Positions 54,802 through 64,000 of a stretch of DNA of 64,000 nucleotides are shown here, piece after piece; the stretch's first letter is position 1; each line of letters begins with the position of its first letter. A program made the position numbers and the translations under genes. The notes below the pieces were generated by a model. It worked only from the letters and a program-made list of their open reading frames with translations, searched no databases and had not been told where the DNA came from. Source of the stretch: an uncultured Bacteroidales bacterium (lineage in GTDB: Bacteria; Bacteroidota; Bacteroidia; Bacteroidales; UBA932); assembly GCA_944325435.1 (NCBI GenBank), contig CALVAC010000015.1, positions 1 to 64,000 on the forward strand. The letters are read 5' to 3'.

Positions 54802-55671
54802 CTATGAATTACCCTGTGTTATGTCGGCAAGTTCATTGGTGATGGCCTGCTGGCGTCTCTTGTTGTATTCGAGGGACAGTTCATCGATAAGTTCCTGCGC
54901 ATTGTCCGTGGCTGTCTGCATAGCTATCATCCTGGCTGCGTTTTCTGCCGTGATGCTGTCCAGCAGGGTCCTGTACAGTCTTGTCCTGATGGAATACGGT
55001 AGCAGTGTCTCCAGCAGTCCATCCGCCCCTGGTTCGAGTATATAGTCATTGGCTGACTCCCTGCCTGCATTGGCTAGGCTTTCATCATTGAACGGCAGCA
55101 GCTGTTCGGTCTCCGGAGACTGGTGCCCCATTGAGAAGAAGTGGTTGTACACTGTGCATACCATATCTGTCTTCCCGGCGAGGTAATCCTCCATAAGCAG
55201 GTCAGCCAGCGGTACAATCCCGTTGTAGGAATGTTTCCCGGCCAGATGTCTGTAGTCCATACAGCTGCCGTATGCTGCCTTCGCGGTGCTCTGGGCTATC
55301 TTCTCTCCTATGGGATATACCGTCACCTCCCTGAACCCTTCCGCCTGCAGAGTCCCGACAGTCTGTGCTAGATGTCGTATGACATTGGCATTGAAGCTTC
55401 CGCAGAGCGAACTGTCGGATGAGAACGCGATGATGGTGGCATGGTTCTTCTCCTGGTGCCCGGTGGCCAGGGGTGATGCCGTGATGACATCCGGGTCGCT
55501 GCAGAGAGCTGCGACAATTTCAGAGTACCTGCGCTCGAACTCCGCGAGGGCCTCCATCGAGGCCTGTACGCGGTGCAGCTTAGCCGAAGACACCATCTTC
55601 ATTGCAGAGGTGATCTTCAGTGTACTCTGTACGGAGGCGATACGCGCCTTCAGCTCTTTCAGTGCAGCCAT
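54802..55671 (-). CDS. atpG: ATP synthase F1 gamma subunit
   Basis: The 289-residue central-shaft protein has the conserved N-terminal helix (LKELKARIASVQSTLKITSAMKMVSSAKLHR) and C-terminal helix (ITAENAARMIAMQTATDNAQELIDELSLEYNKRRQQAITNELADI). The Met24-equivalent MKMV region is kept. It is the last gene of the atp operon, directly behind atpA. Confidence 0.96.
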   Translation of the reverse strand: MAALKELKARIASVQSTLKITSAMKMVSSAKLHRVQASMEALAEFERRYSEIVAALCSDPDVITASPLATGHQEKNHATIIAFSSDSSLCGSFNANVIRHLAQTVGTLQAEGFREVTVYPIGEKIAQSTAKAAYGSCMDYRHLAGKHSYNGIVPLADLLMEDYLAGKTDMVCTVYNHFFSMGHQSPETEQLLPFNDESLANAGRESANDYILEPGADGLLETLLPYSIRTRLYRTLLDSITAENAARMIAMQTATDNAQELIDELSLEYNKRRQQAITNELADITQGNS

Positions 55672-55675
55672 GGCG

Positions 55676-57259
55676 TTATGACTTTAACGATGCTGCCACT
55701 TCTGCTGCGGCTGCCTCGATTTTCCTGCAAGTATCATCATCCAGCCCTGACTTCTGGAGGGACTCGAACACTCCGGAAGGCTTGAGCGTCTCTATGAGCA
55801 GTCTTTCGAAGTCCGCCACATGCTCCAGCGGTACATCTTTCAGAAGTCCGTGCGTGCCGCAGTAAAGTACGGCAATCTGCTGCCCTACAGGCATTGGACT
55901 GTACTGTGGCTGTACCAGAAGCCTCGTGTTCTTCCTCCCTCTGTCCAGAATGGCCACCGTAACCGGATCCATATCGCTGCTGAACTTGGAGAATGACTCC
56001 AGTTCGCGGAACTGGGCCTGGTCTATCTTGAGTGTACCGGCGACTTTCTTCATCGCCTTGACCTGTGCGTTTCCACCCACGCGCGATACCGATATGCCGA
56101 CATCGATGGCAGGCAGGTTACCTTCATTGAAAAGGTCGGTGTTAAGGAATATCTGCCCGTCAGTGATGGAAATAACATTGGTAGGGATATATGCGGACAC
56201 ATCCCCTGCCTGGGTCTCTATGATAGGAAGGGCAGTGAGGGATCCTCCGCCGTGCACCTTGCCCTTGAGCGACTGGGGCAGGTCGTTCATCTGCTTTGCC
56301 ACTTCCTCTTGCGCAATGATCTTGGCTGCCCTTTCGAGCAGACGGGAGTGCAGGTAGAAAATGTCTCCAGGATATGCTTCACGCCCTGATGGCCTGCGCA
56401 GTATCAGGGACACCTCACGGTATGCGACGGCCTGTTTGGAGAGGTCGTCATAGACCACAAGGGCATTGCGCCCGGTGTCGCGGAAATATTCCCCGATGGC
56501 AGCTCCTGCAAACGGGGCGTAATATTGCATTGCGGCCGGGTCTGCAGCCATTGCTGCCACCACTATCGTGTAATCCATCGCACCGTGTTTCCGGAGCGTC
56601 TCCACAAGGCTTGCTACCGTGGATGCTTTCTGTCCTACTGCGACATAGATGCAGTAGACCGGATCTCCGGCCTCGTAGTTGCTTCTCTGGTTGATGATGG
56701 TGTCCACCGCAATTGCGGTCTTTCCGGTCTGTCTGTCACCGATTATCAGCTCTCTCTGTCCCCGTCCGATCGGTATCATTGCATCGATTGCCTTGATGCC
56801 GGTCTGCAGAGGCTGGCTGACAGGTTGTCTGAATATCACTCCAGGTGCCTTGCGGTCAAGCGGCATCTCCACTGTCTCTCCCTCTATCTCTCCCTTGCCA
56901 TCTATAGGCACTCCTAAAGGATTGATGACACGTCCCAGCATATCTTCGCTGACATTGATGGATGCCGTGTGGCCTGTCCTGCGGACAGTGTCCCCCTCCT
57001 TGACCTGGTCTGTAGGCCCGAGAAGCACGGCCCCCACATTGTCTTCCTCAAGATTCATCACGACGGCCTTCATCCCGTTCTCGAACTCCAGCAGTTCGCT
57101 GGCTTCTGCGTTCCTCAACCCGAATATGCGGACCACGCCATCGCTGACCTGGAGCACGGTACCCACTTCTGCATACATTGCTTCAAGGTTGATTCCCTCG
57201 AGTTCCGCAAGCAGGACATTCGGAACTTCAGACGGCTTTATGCTATTGTTGTTACCCAT
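55676..57259 (-). CDS. atpA: ATP synthase F1 alpha subunit
   Basis: The 527-residue protein has Walker [16 protein letters not shown] (near 175), the [41 protein letters not shown] segment with the catalytic-site arginine of the alpha subunit, and the C-terminal helical bundle. It alternates with beta around the shaft. It lies 4 bp from atpG and 13 bp from atpH. Confidence 0.97.
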   Translation of the reverse strand: MGNNNSIKPSEVPNVLLAELEGINLEAMYAEVGTVLQVSDGVVRIFGLRNAEASELLEFENGMKAVVMNLEEDNVGAVLLGPTDQVKEGDTVRRTGHTASINVSEDMLGRVINPLGVPIDGKGEIEGETVEMPLDRKAPGVIFRQPVSQPLQTGIKAIDAMIPIGRGQRELIIGDRQTGKTAIAVDTIINQRSNYEAGDPVYCIYVAVGQKASTVASLVETLRKHGAMDYTIVVAAMAADPAAMQYYAPFAGAAIGEYFRDTGRNALVVYDDLSKQAVAYREVSLILRRPSGREAYPGDIFYLHSRLLERAAKIIAQEEVAKQMNDLPQSLKGKVHGGGSLTALPIIETQAGDVSAYIPTNVISITDGQIFLNTDLFNEGNLPAIDVGISVSRVGGNAQVKAMKKVAGTLKIDQAQFRELESFSKFSSDMDPVTVAILDRGRKNTRLLVQPQYSPMPVGQQIAVLYCGTHGLLKDVPLEHVADFERLLIETLKPSGVFESLQKSGLDDDTCRKIEAAAAEVAASLKS

Positions 57260-57272
57260 ATCGTTGCTTTTT

Positions 57273-57827
57273 TCAGATTTTACGTGTCGGCTCGTTCCCC
57301 AGCCGGTTCCGTAGCAGTCTCAGCTGCGCTGCGAGGCTTGCATCGATCAGTGTGTCATCCATCCTGAAGATGAACCCGCCTATCAGGGCCGGGTTGACCT
57401 TTCTTGTGATGTTGACGGTACAGCCAGACCATTCCTGCACCCTCTTGCGCAGATCCTCCTCCACTCCATTCCCTACAGGCGAGGCTGTCACCAGTTCCGC
57501 TTCCCTGATGTTGTGCCGTTCTCGGTAGAGATCCAAGAACGACAGAAATGTAAGGTACAGGATGGACTCTCTGTGATGCCTGATTACAAGACGGATGAAA
57601 TCCACCAGCGATATGCTCAGCGGAGCAGGGGACAGGTGGCGGAATGCGCTGACCTTTTCTTCGAGGGGCAGGACGGGAGACTGCAGAGCCTCATGCAGCA
57701 GAGTCTCCTGCCTGTACAGCTTTGCCAACTGCTGTACTTCTCCATATACCCTTGCTTCCTCATCCCTTTTTGCGGAATAGTCCGCCAAGGCTTTGGCATA
57801 CCGTCTCGATATCAGTCCCGTATCCAT
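57273..57827 (-). CDS. atpH: ATP synthase delta subunit
   Basis: The 184-residue OSCP/delta subunit ([24 protein letters not shown] start; C-terminal [33 protein letters not shown] motif) joins the stator b subunits to F1. It lies between atpF (2 bp) and atpA (13 bp). Confidence 0.95.
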   Translation of the reverse strand: MDTGLISRRYAKALADYSAKRDEEARVYGEVQQLAKLYRQETLLHEALQSPVLPLEEKVSAFRHLSPAPLSISLVDFIRLVIRHHRESILYLTFLSFLDLYRERHNIREAELVTASPVGNGVEEDLRKRVQEWSGCTVNITRKVNPALIGGFIFRMDDTLIDASLAAQLRLLRNRLGNEPTRKI

Positions 57828-57829
57828 GC

Positions 57830-58348
57830 CTATGCCTCCTTGCGGGGAGCTGTCCCCTTACTGTCCATCTCCTCAAGCAGTTTCTCTGCCAGAGAAGTCT
57901 GCGACTGTTCATCATCCAGCTTGCTGCGCAGCAGTTTCTCGCTGATTGCGATGGAAAGCAGCGCCACCTGATGCCTTGCATCGCGGAGAATGGCTTCCCG
58001 TTCAGTCTCGGCACTTGCCTTGGCTGCGGCAATGATCCTCTCTCCCTGTTCTTCGGCGCGGGCACGGGCCTCGGCGATGATTTTCTCCCTCGTCTCGGCT
58101 GCGGACCTCAGTATCTCGGCTTTCTGCCTTTCTGCATCTGTCCGTATCTCATCCATTTCTGCCTGCAGACCCTCTATTTTCTTCTGGGCCTTGTCCGCGG
58201 CCTCAAGGGATGAGTCTATGTATTCCTTGCGCTCATCTATGGCTTTCAGCATGACTGGGAAGCCGAACTTCGCCAGCAGCACGAAAACTACGATAAACGA
58301 CAGGGTCATCCAGATGAGGAGTCCTGGTTCCGGTTGCAACAGTCCCAT
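57830..58348 (-). CDS. atpF: ATP synthase Fo b subunit
   Basis: The 172-residue protein has one N-terminal TM segment (about 10-32) and a long charged helix (about 40-160) with Ala/Glu/Lys/Arg repeats, typical of the peripheral stalk. It lies 12 bp after atpE and 2 bp before atpH. Confidence 0.95.
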   Translation of the reverse strand: MGLLQPEPGLLIWMTLSFIVVFVLLAKFGFPVMLKAIDERKEYIDSSLEAADKAQKKIEGLQAEMDEIRTDAERQKAEILRSAAETREKIIAEARARAEEQGERIIAAAKASAETEREAILRDARHQVALLSIAISEKLLRSKLDDEQSQTSLAEKLLEEMDSKGTAPRKEA

Positions 58349-58360
58349 AGCGTCTGGATT

Positions 58361-58597
<237 letters not shown>

Positions 58598-58608
58598 TCA
58601 ACGTTATA

Positions 58609-59688
58609 TCAATTGCTTTTCTTATGTGTCACGGCCGTTTCCTTCCCTTCCTGGGCAAGCCCTATGAACACGGCTGTCAGCATTGTGAACACGTATGCCT
58701 GAAGGAAGGCTACCAGCAGTTCCAGACAGTTCATAAAGATGCCGAACAGAACCGATACTACGGTCATCGATGTGTTTACCACGGCACCCATACCGGCTGT
58801 CACGAATATCACGCATACAAGGCAGAGTATCACCGCATGGCCTGCCATCATATTGGCGAAAAGTCGTATCATCAGCGCGAACGGCTTGGTGAATATCCCG
58901 ACAAACTCTATGAGAGGGATAAGCGGGACGGGCACTTTAAGCCAGGCAGGGACATCCGGCCAGAAAATGTCTTTCCAGTATTCCCTGCTGCCGGAAATGT
59001 TTATCGCCAGGAATGCGGCCACAGCGAGTACGAGGGTGATGGCGATGTTGCCGGATACATTCACTCCGCCAGGGAAGAACGGTATCAGTCCCATCAGGTT
59101 GTTGACCAGTATGAAGAAGAAGATGGTCAGCAGGAACGGGGCGAATTTCCTCCATCCCGGTCCGATGCATGGCCTCACGATGTCTTCGACAAGGTAGTCT
59201 GTCACCATTTCCATAAGTCCGGTGAATCCTTTCGGAGCAGATGCCGCCGCCTTTTTCCTGCGGTACCAAGATGCAGCACCGAGAACCAGCGCAATGGTGA
59301 TGGCGCTGTTCAGCAGAAGTCCTGTCGTGGTCTTGGTGATGGAAATGTCGAAAGGACGCACAGTGCCGCCATCTGCCTGTGTCTCCACTATCTTGCCTTT
59401 GTATCTGCCATCCGTGGCGATACTGAATCCTCCGTATGATGCACCATCTGCAAGATGCCGCGATGAGAAACAGTGCCAGCCAGAAGTGGGACTGTGTACA
59501 ATCACCGGCAGGAAGATGGACACATCCTTCTGCCCGAATGTGCCGATATGCCACCAGTAGCTGTCACCCAGATGTTCCATCACTATTTCCTTGACATCCG
59601 GACTCTCCTTTCCTTCTGCAAAGGCGCTGAAACCGGCAAGCAGCAGGACAGGCACCACTAAAACCAGTATCTTCCTATAGATTCTCAT
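58609..59688 (-). CDS. atpB: ATP synthase Fo a subunit
   Basis: The 359-residue protein has a cleavable or signal-like N-terminus (MRIYRKILVLVVPVLLLAGFS), a Bacteroidota-type soluble extension of about 110 residues, and five to six TM helices. The essential arginine is in LMIRLFANMMAGHAVILCL. The ATG at 59688 is chosen because the ORF upstream overlaps atpC in another frame. It lies 2 bp after atpC. No atpI gene lies between. Confidence 0.95.
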   Translation of the reverse strand: MRIYRKILVLVVPVLLLAGFSAFAEGKESPDVKEIVMEHLGDSYWWHIGTFGQKDVSIFLPVIVHSPTSGWHCFSSRHLADGASYGGFSIATDGRYKGKIVETQADGGTVRPFDISITKTTTGLLLNSAITIALVLGAASWYRRKKAAASAPKGFTGLMEMVTDYLVEDIVRPCIGPGWRKFAPFLLTIFFFILVNNLMGLIPFFPGGVNVSGNIAITLVLAVAAFLAINISGSREYWKDIFWPDVPAWLKVPVPLIPLIEFVGIFTKPFALMIRLFANMMAGHAVILCLVCVIFVTAGMGAVVNTSMTVVSVLFGIFMNCLELLVAFLQAYVFTMLTAVFIGLAQEGKETAVTHKKSN

Positions 59689-59690
59689 CC

Positions 59691-59963
59691 TTACTCCTTT
59701 TCCTTCTTGTCCGGGGCCTCGCCGGCATCTGTCTCCACACAGGCCTCGATGCTGTCGTTCAGCACTCTGACGCACCCTCTCCTGACTTTCAGGGCCGTCT
59801 GCCGTCCATGGCAAGTATATACTATGTCCCCTTCCTCCAGACTTGATATCAGTGGAGCGTGTCCGGTGAGGACGGTAAATCTGCCCGCGGTGCCGGGGAA
59901 TGACACATCCTCGACATTGCCCGAATACAGGGTGCGTACAGGAGAGACAATCACGAGTTCCAT
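59691..59963 (-). CDS. atpC: ATP synthase epsilon subunit, short form
   Basis: The 90-residue protein has only the N-terminal beta-sandwich (LVIVSPVRTLYSGNVEDVSFPGTAGRFTVL, the GHAPLISSLEEGDIVY and KVRRGCVRVLNDS segments). The C-terminal two-helix hairpin that inhibits ATP hydrolysis in other bacteria is missing. It lies 11 bp after atpD. Confidence 0.93.
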   Translation of the reverse strand: MELVIVSPVRTLYSGNVEDVSFPGTAGRFTVLTGHAPLISSLEEGDIVYTCHGRQTALKVRRGCVRVLNDSIEACVETDAGEAPDKKEKE

Positions 59964-59974
59964 AGTATGATCCT

Positions 59975-61543
<1,569 letters not shown>

Positions 61544-61638
61544 TTATGCCGCCAAACACTCTCCTTTGGTATATTCCGACATATAGATGTCATATCCGGG
61601 AGTGCCTGTGACACAATGGACCAACAAAGGTCTCCTGC

Positions 61639-63105
61639 CTATGCAAAGTTGTGATTCTCATTGCTTTTCAATGCGATAAAAATGAAAAGCAAAATGGTGA
61701 ATGCCAGCAGGGACGAGCCTCCGTAGCTGATGAAAGGCAGCGGAATGCCGATGACAGGCATCAGTCCGACTGTCATACCGATGTTGATGAACAGATGCAT
61801 GAATATGCAGCTGGCTACACAGTAACCGTATATCCTTGTGAAAGCCTCGCGGCTCTTTTCCGCAGAAATGATGATTCTGCCTATCAGGAATACATAGATG
61901 AGTATCACTGCGGTAGTTCCCGCGAATCCCCATTCTTCACCTATCGTGCAGAAGATGAAGTCTGTGCTCTGTTCCGGTACGAATCCGTATGTTGTCTGTG
62001 TCCCGTGCAGGAATCCTTTGCCGAGCAGCCCTCCGGATCCGATTGCTATCATGGACTGGTTTACATTGTATCCTACTCCTGAAGGGTCTTCCTTCATCCC
62101 GAGGAGCACTTCGATTCTCTGTCTCTGGTGGTCCTGCAGCACTTTCTCGAAGATGAATTCGGTAGAGAACGATAGAATGATTCCGATAAAGAATGCTCCG
62201 GTGGCAAGAAGAGTGAAAAGTTTCCGTGACCTGTATGCCCTGAAAAGGATGAACGGGATAGACAGAACGCTGACTCCCAGCAGGATATAGACAGGGTCAA
62301 CCCTGCGGATGAATGCTTCGGGGTTTCCGGTGAGCGAGCACAGGTAGTCCATCAGGAAAGGAATGCCGGCAAGTATGGCAAGGACAGGAAGGTATATCCT
62401 GAGCCACTGTTTCATGAATCCGGTATATGCGGCATCGCAGAATGTCACGACCACGGCGAGAGCGAGGATGGCGGCGTATGGCGATACGGTCAGGGTGAGG
62501 ATGAACAGGGCGATGAACATCCCTATCAGGAAGATGACCCATCCTGACAGTCCTTCCCTGTAGAGCACGAAGATGAATCCTACATATACCAGTGCAGAGC
62601 CTGTCTCGCTCTGGGCTATGATTATCAGCATCGGGACTATGACGATGGCTGCGACGGTGAGGAAATCCTTTGCCCGTCCCATCCTGAACCCGAACTGGCT
62701 CATGACTGTGGCCAGCAGAAGGGAAGTGGCAATCTTCGATATCTCGGCAGGCTGGAACCTCACCGGCCCCAGTTCGAACCAGGACCTTGACCCCTTGACT
62801 TCCGTCCCGAGAAAAATGACAGCTACAAGCAGCACCACAGTGCCGATATAGACAGGGAGGGACAGACTCTCGTATATCCTCGGATTCAGGACAAACAGTA
62901 TCAGTGCAGCGGAGGCGAGGCTTATCATCATCCAGATGAACTGTTTCCCGCTTCTCCCGGCCGGGTCGAATATCGATGAGACCTCGGTAGAATGGATGGA
63001 TGCATAGATGTTGACAAGCCCTATGAAGACAAGGACAATGTAGGAGGCGACAAGCCACCAGTCGATATTTCTCAGTATGCCTTTTTCTGTCAGTCTCATC
63101 ATCAT
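61639..63105 (-). CDS. rodA: rod shape-determining peptidoglycan glycosyltransferase RodA
   Basis: The 488-residue SEDS-family membrane protein polymerises glycan strands for cell elongation. Ten TM segments are seen, with the conserved GSRSWFELGPVRFQPAEISKIATSLLLA segment, the large periplasmic loop region and the C-terminal IPLPFISYGGSSLLAFTILL motif. Its start overlaps the mrdA stop by 4 bp, so the pair (polymerase and transpeptidase) is translationally coupled. It is longer than E. coli RodA, as usual in this phylum. Confidence 0.95.
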   Translation of the reverse strand: MMMRLTEKGILRNIDWWLVASYIVLVFIGLVNIYASIHSTEVSSIFDPAGRSGKQFIWMMISLASAALILFVLNPRIYESLSLPVYIGTVVLLVAVIFLGTEVKGSRSWFELGPVRFQPAEISKIATSLLLATVMSQFGFRMGRAKDFLTVAAIVIVPMLIIIAQSETGSALVYVGFIFVLYREGLSGWVIFLIGMFIALFILTLTVSPYAAILALAVVVTFCDAAYTGFMKQWLRIYLPVLAILAGIPFLMDYLCSLTGNPEAFIRRVDPVYILLGVSVLSIPFILFRAYRSRKLFTLLATGAFFIGIILSFSTEFIFEKVLQDHQRQRIEVLLGMKEDPSGVGYNVNQSMIAIGSGGLLGKGFLHGTQTTYGFVPEQSTDFIFCTIGEEWGFAGTTAVILIYVFLIGRIIISAEKSREAFTRIYGYCVASCIFMHLFINIGMTVGLMPVIGIPLPFISYGGSSLLAFTILLFIFIALKSNENHNFA

Positions 63106-64000
63106 TCAGGCTTTACCTTGTCCATAAGATTCCCTTCGAGCACTCTCTTCTCCAGGTATTCCCTCTGCGAGGATATCTCTCCGTTGAGGTATTTCTCCAC
63201 GAGGAGGGATGCGATAGGGGCAGCCCAGCGTGCACCGAACGAGCCGTGCTCGATATAGGCGGCGACAGCTATCTTCGGATTGTCCTTCGGGGCGAAGCAG
63301 ATGAACACAGAGTTGTCATCCCCTCTGGGGTTCTGTGCGGTGCCTGTCTTGCCGCAGATGTCGAGACCTTCCACGGCGGCCACTGTCGCTGTCCCTCCGC
63401 TCCCGTAGCCGCTGTTTACGGCACGGTACATCCCTTCCACGACATACGGGAAATATGCCGTGTCCACCATAGTGTACTGCCGTTCCTTGTATTTGCTTTC
63501 AATCGTCACGTTGCGGGAATCCTTTATTATATGCGGGATGTAGTAGTATCCTCTGTTCGCCACCGTGGCGCACAGGTTGGCCAGATGCAGGGGAGTGCAG
63601 CCTATCTCTCCCTGGCCGATTGACAGGGAGATGACTGTCGTGGCTTTCCATGCCCCTTTGCCGTAGACCTTGTCGTAGTATGCCGCATCAGGGATGGTGC
63701 CTCCCAGTTCGGCAGGGAAATCGCTTCCCAGTTTTCTCCCGAACCCGAAGCTCCTGACATATTCGTTCCATTTGTCCATCGCCTCTCCGATGGAGGAGTA
63801 TCTGTCGTTTTCGAGTATACTCCTCAGGACATAGCAGTAGTATGCGTTGCAGGACATCATTATGGATTCCTCCAGGTCAAGCGGTGACCTGTGGGCATGG
63901 CAGCCGAGTTTGTTGCGGCCGAAATGATATCCCATACTGCACGGGTATTCCGTCTCCGGGGTGAGGACTCCCTCCTGCAGTCCGATCAGCCCGTTCACGA
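63102..64000 (-). CDS. mrdA: penicillin-binding protein 2, 5' part beyond the window
   Basis: Only the C-terminal half of the transpeptidase domain is present (about 299 residues, running off the right edge, so the start is outside). It has the SxN motif in MSCNAYYCYVL, the KTGTA motif in DICGKTGTAQNPRGDDNS, and the NR...YYIPH segment of elongation PBPs. It cross-links peptidoglycan with RodA. The catalytic SxxK motif must lie outside the window. The stop overlaps the rodA start by 4 bp. Confidence 0.93.
   Translation of the reverse strand, partial: VNGLIGLQEGVLTPETEYPCSMGYHFGRNKLGCHAHRSPLDLEESIMMSCNAYYCYVLRSILENDRYSSIGEAMDKWNEYVRSFGFGRKLGSDFPAELGGTIPDAAYYDKVYGKGAWKATTVISLSIGQGEIGCTPLHLANLCATVANRGYYYIPHIIKDSRNVTIESKYKERQYTMVDTAYFPYVVEGMYRAVNSGYGSGGTATVAAVEGLDICGKTGTAQNPRGDDNSVFICFAPKDNPKIAVAAYIEHGSFGARWAAPIASLLVEKYLNGEISSQREYLEKRVLEGNLMDKVKPE

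Overview
The window is a stretch of chromosome from a bacterium of the phylum Bacteroidota, most likely order Bacteroidales. The evidence is consistent: an ATP synthase operon ordered atpD-C-B-E-F-H-A-G, a DUF4492-cydAB cluster, a NigD-like lipoprotein, an Oar-type TonB-dependent receptor, an ECF sigma factor followed by an anti-sigma/beta-barrel fusion, a MurA with Asp in place of the fosfomycin-target Cys, and many promoters with the phylum-specific -7 box TAnnTTTG. I cannot name the genus. No tRNA, rRNA, CRISPR array, prophage or complete insertion sequence was seen. Both ends are cut: a GLUG-repeat surface protein on the left and penicillin-binding protein 2 on the right.

Layout. 0-3.6 kb: 5'-truncated GLUG adhesin-like gene, a frameshifted DUF2807 gene, a small membrane protein and an SGNH hydrolase. 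3.7-7.4 kb: metX-metY-asd (direct-sulfhydrylation methionine route and the aspartate branch point), with a hairpin-rich repeat between metY and asd that forms an 18-bp inverted repeat over the asd start codon. 7.5-11.8 kb: metallo-beta-lactamase-like secreted protein divergent from an HxlR regulator, the sigma/anti-sigma pair and a NigD-like lipoprotein. 11.9-15.7 kb: three promoter/operator-like modules spaced exactly 80 bp apart, then DUF4492-cydA-cydB-O-methyltransferase. 15.8-23.3 kb (minus): DUF308-dnaG-metG-murB-murA. 23.4-31.3 kb: PHP phosphatase, recQ, FKBP isomerase-DUF3127, GH3 glycosidase and a lipoprotein alpha/beta hydrolase.

31.4-38.9 kb is the most accessory-looking part: a four-unit 33-bp repeat array that runs into the promoter of an AAA/DUF4143 ATPase, a DNA glycosylase, a 49-codon gene remnant, and a five-gene minus-strand operon (38060 to 33984) of secreted proteins of unknown function (DUF6175-like, a conserved secreted protein, a FlgT/LPP20-like protein, and two small proteins). 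That operon starts behind a good promoter and a leader of about 275 nt rich in complementary segments. It is the best candidate here for an undescribed system.

38.9-50.1 kb: WYL regulator, nucleoside kinase, uvrA, MORN/TonB_C protein, sufB-sufC-sufD (short SufD, no sufS beside it) and a lipoprotein. 50.4-53.7 kb: Oar-like TonB-dependent receptor. 53.9-64 kb (minus): fabG, the complete F1Fo ATP synthase operon, rodA and mrdA. Genes for cell-wall precursors (murA, murB), elongation (rodA, mrdA) and energy conversion (cyd, atp) are therefore interspersed with envelope lipoproteins and repeats.
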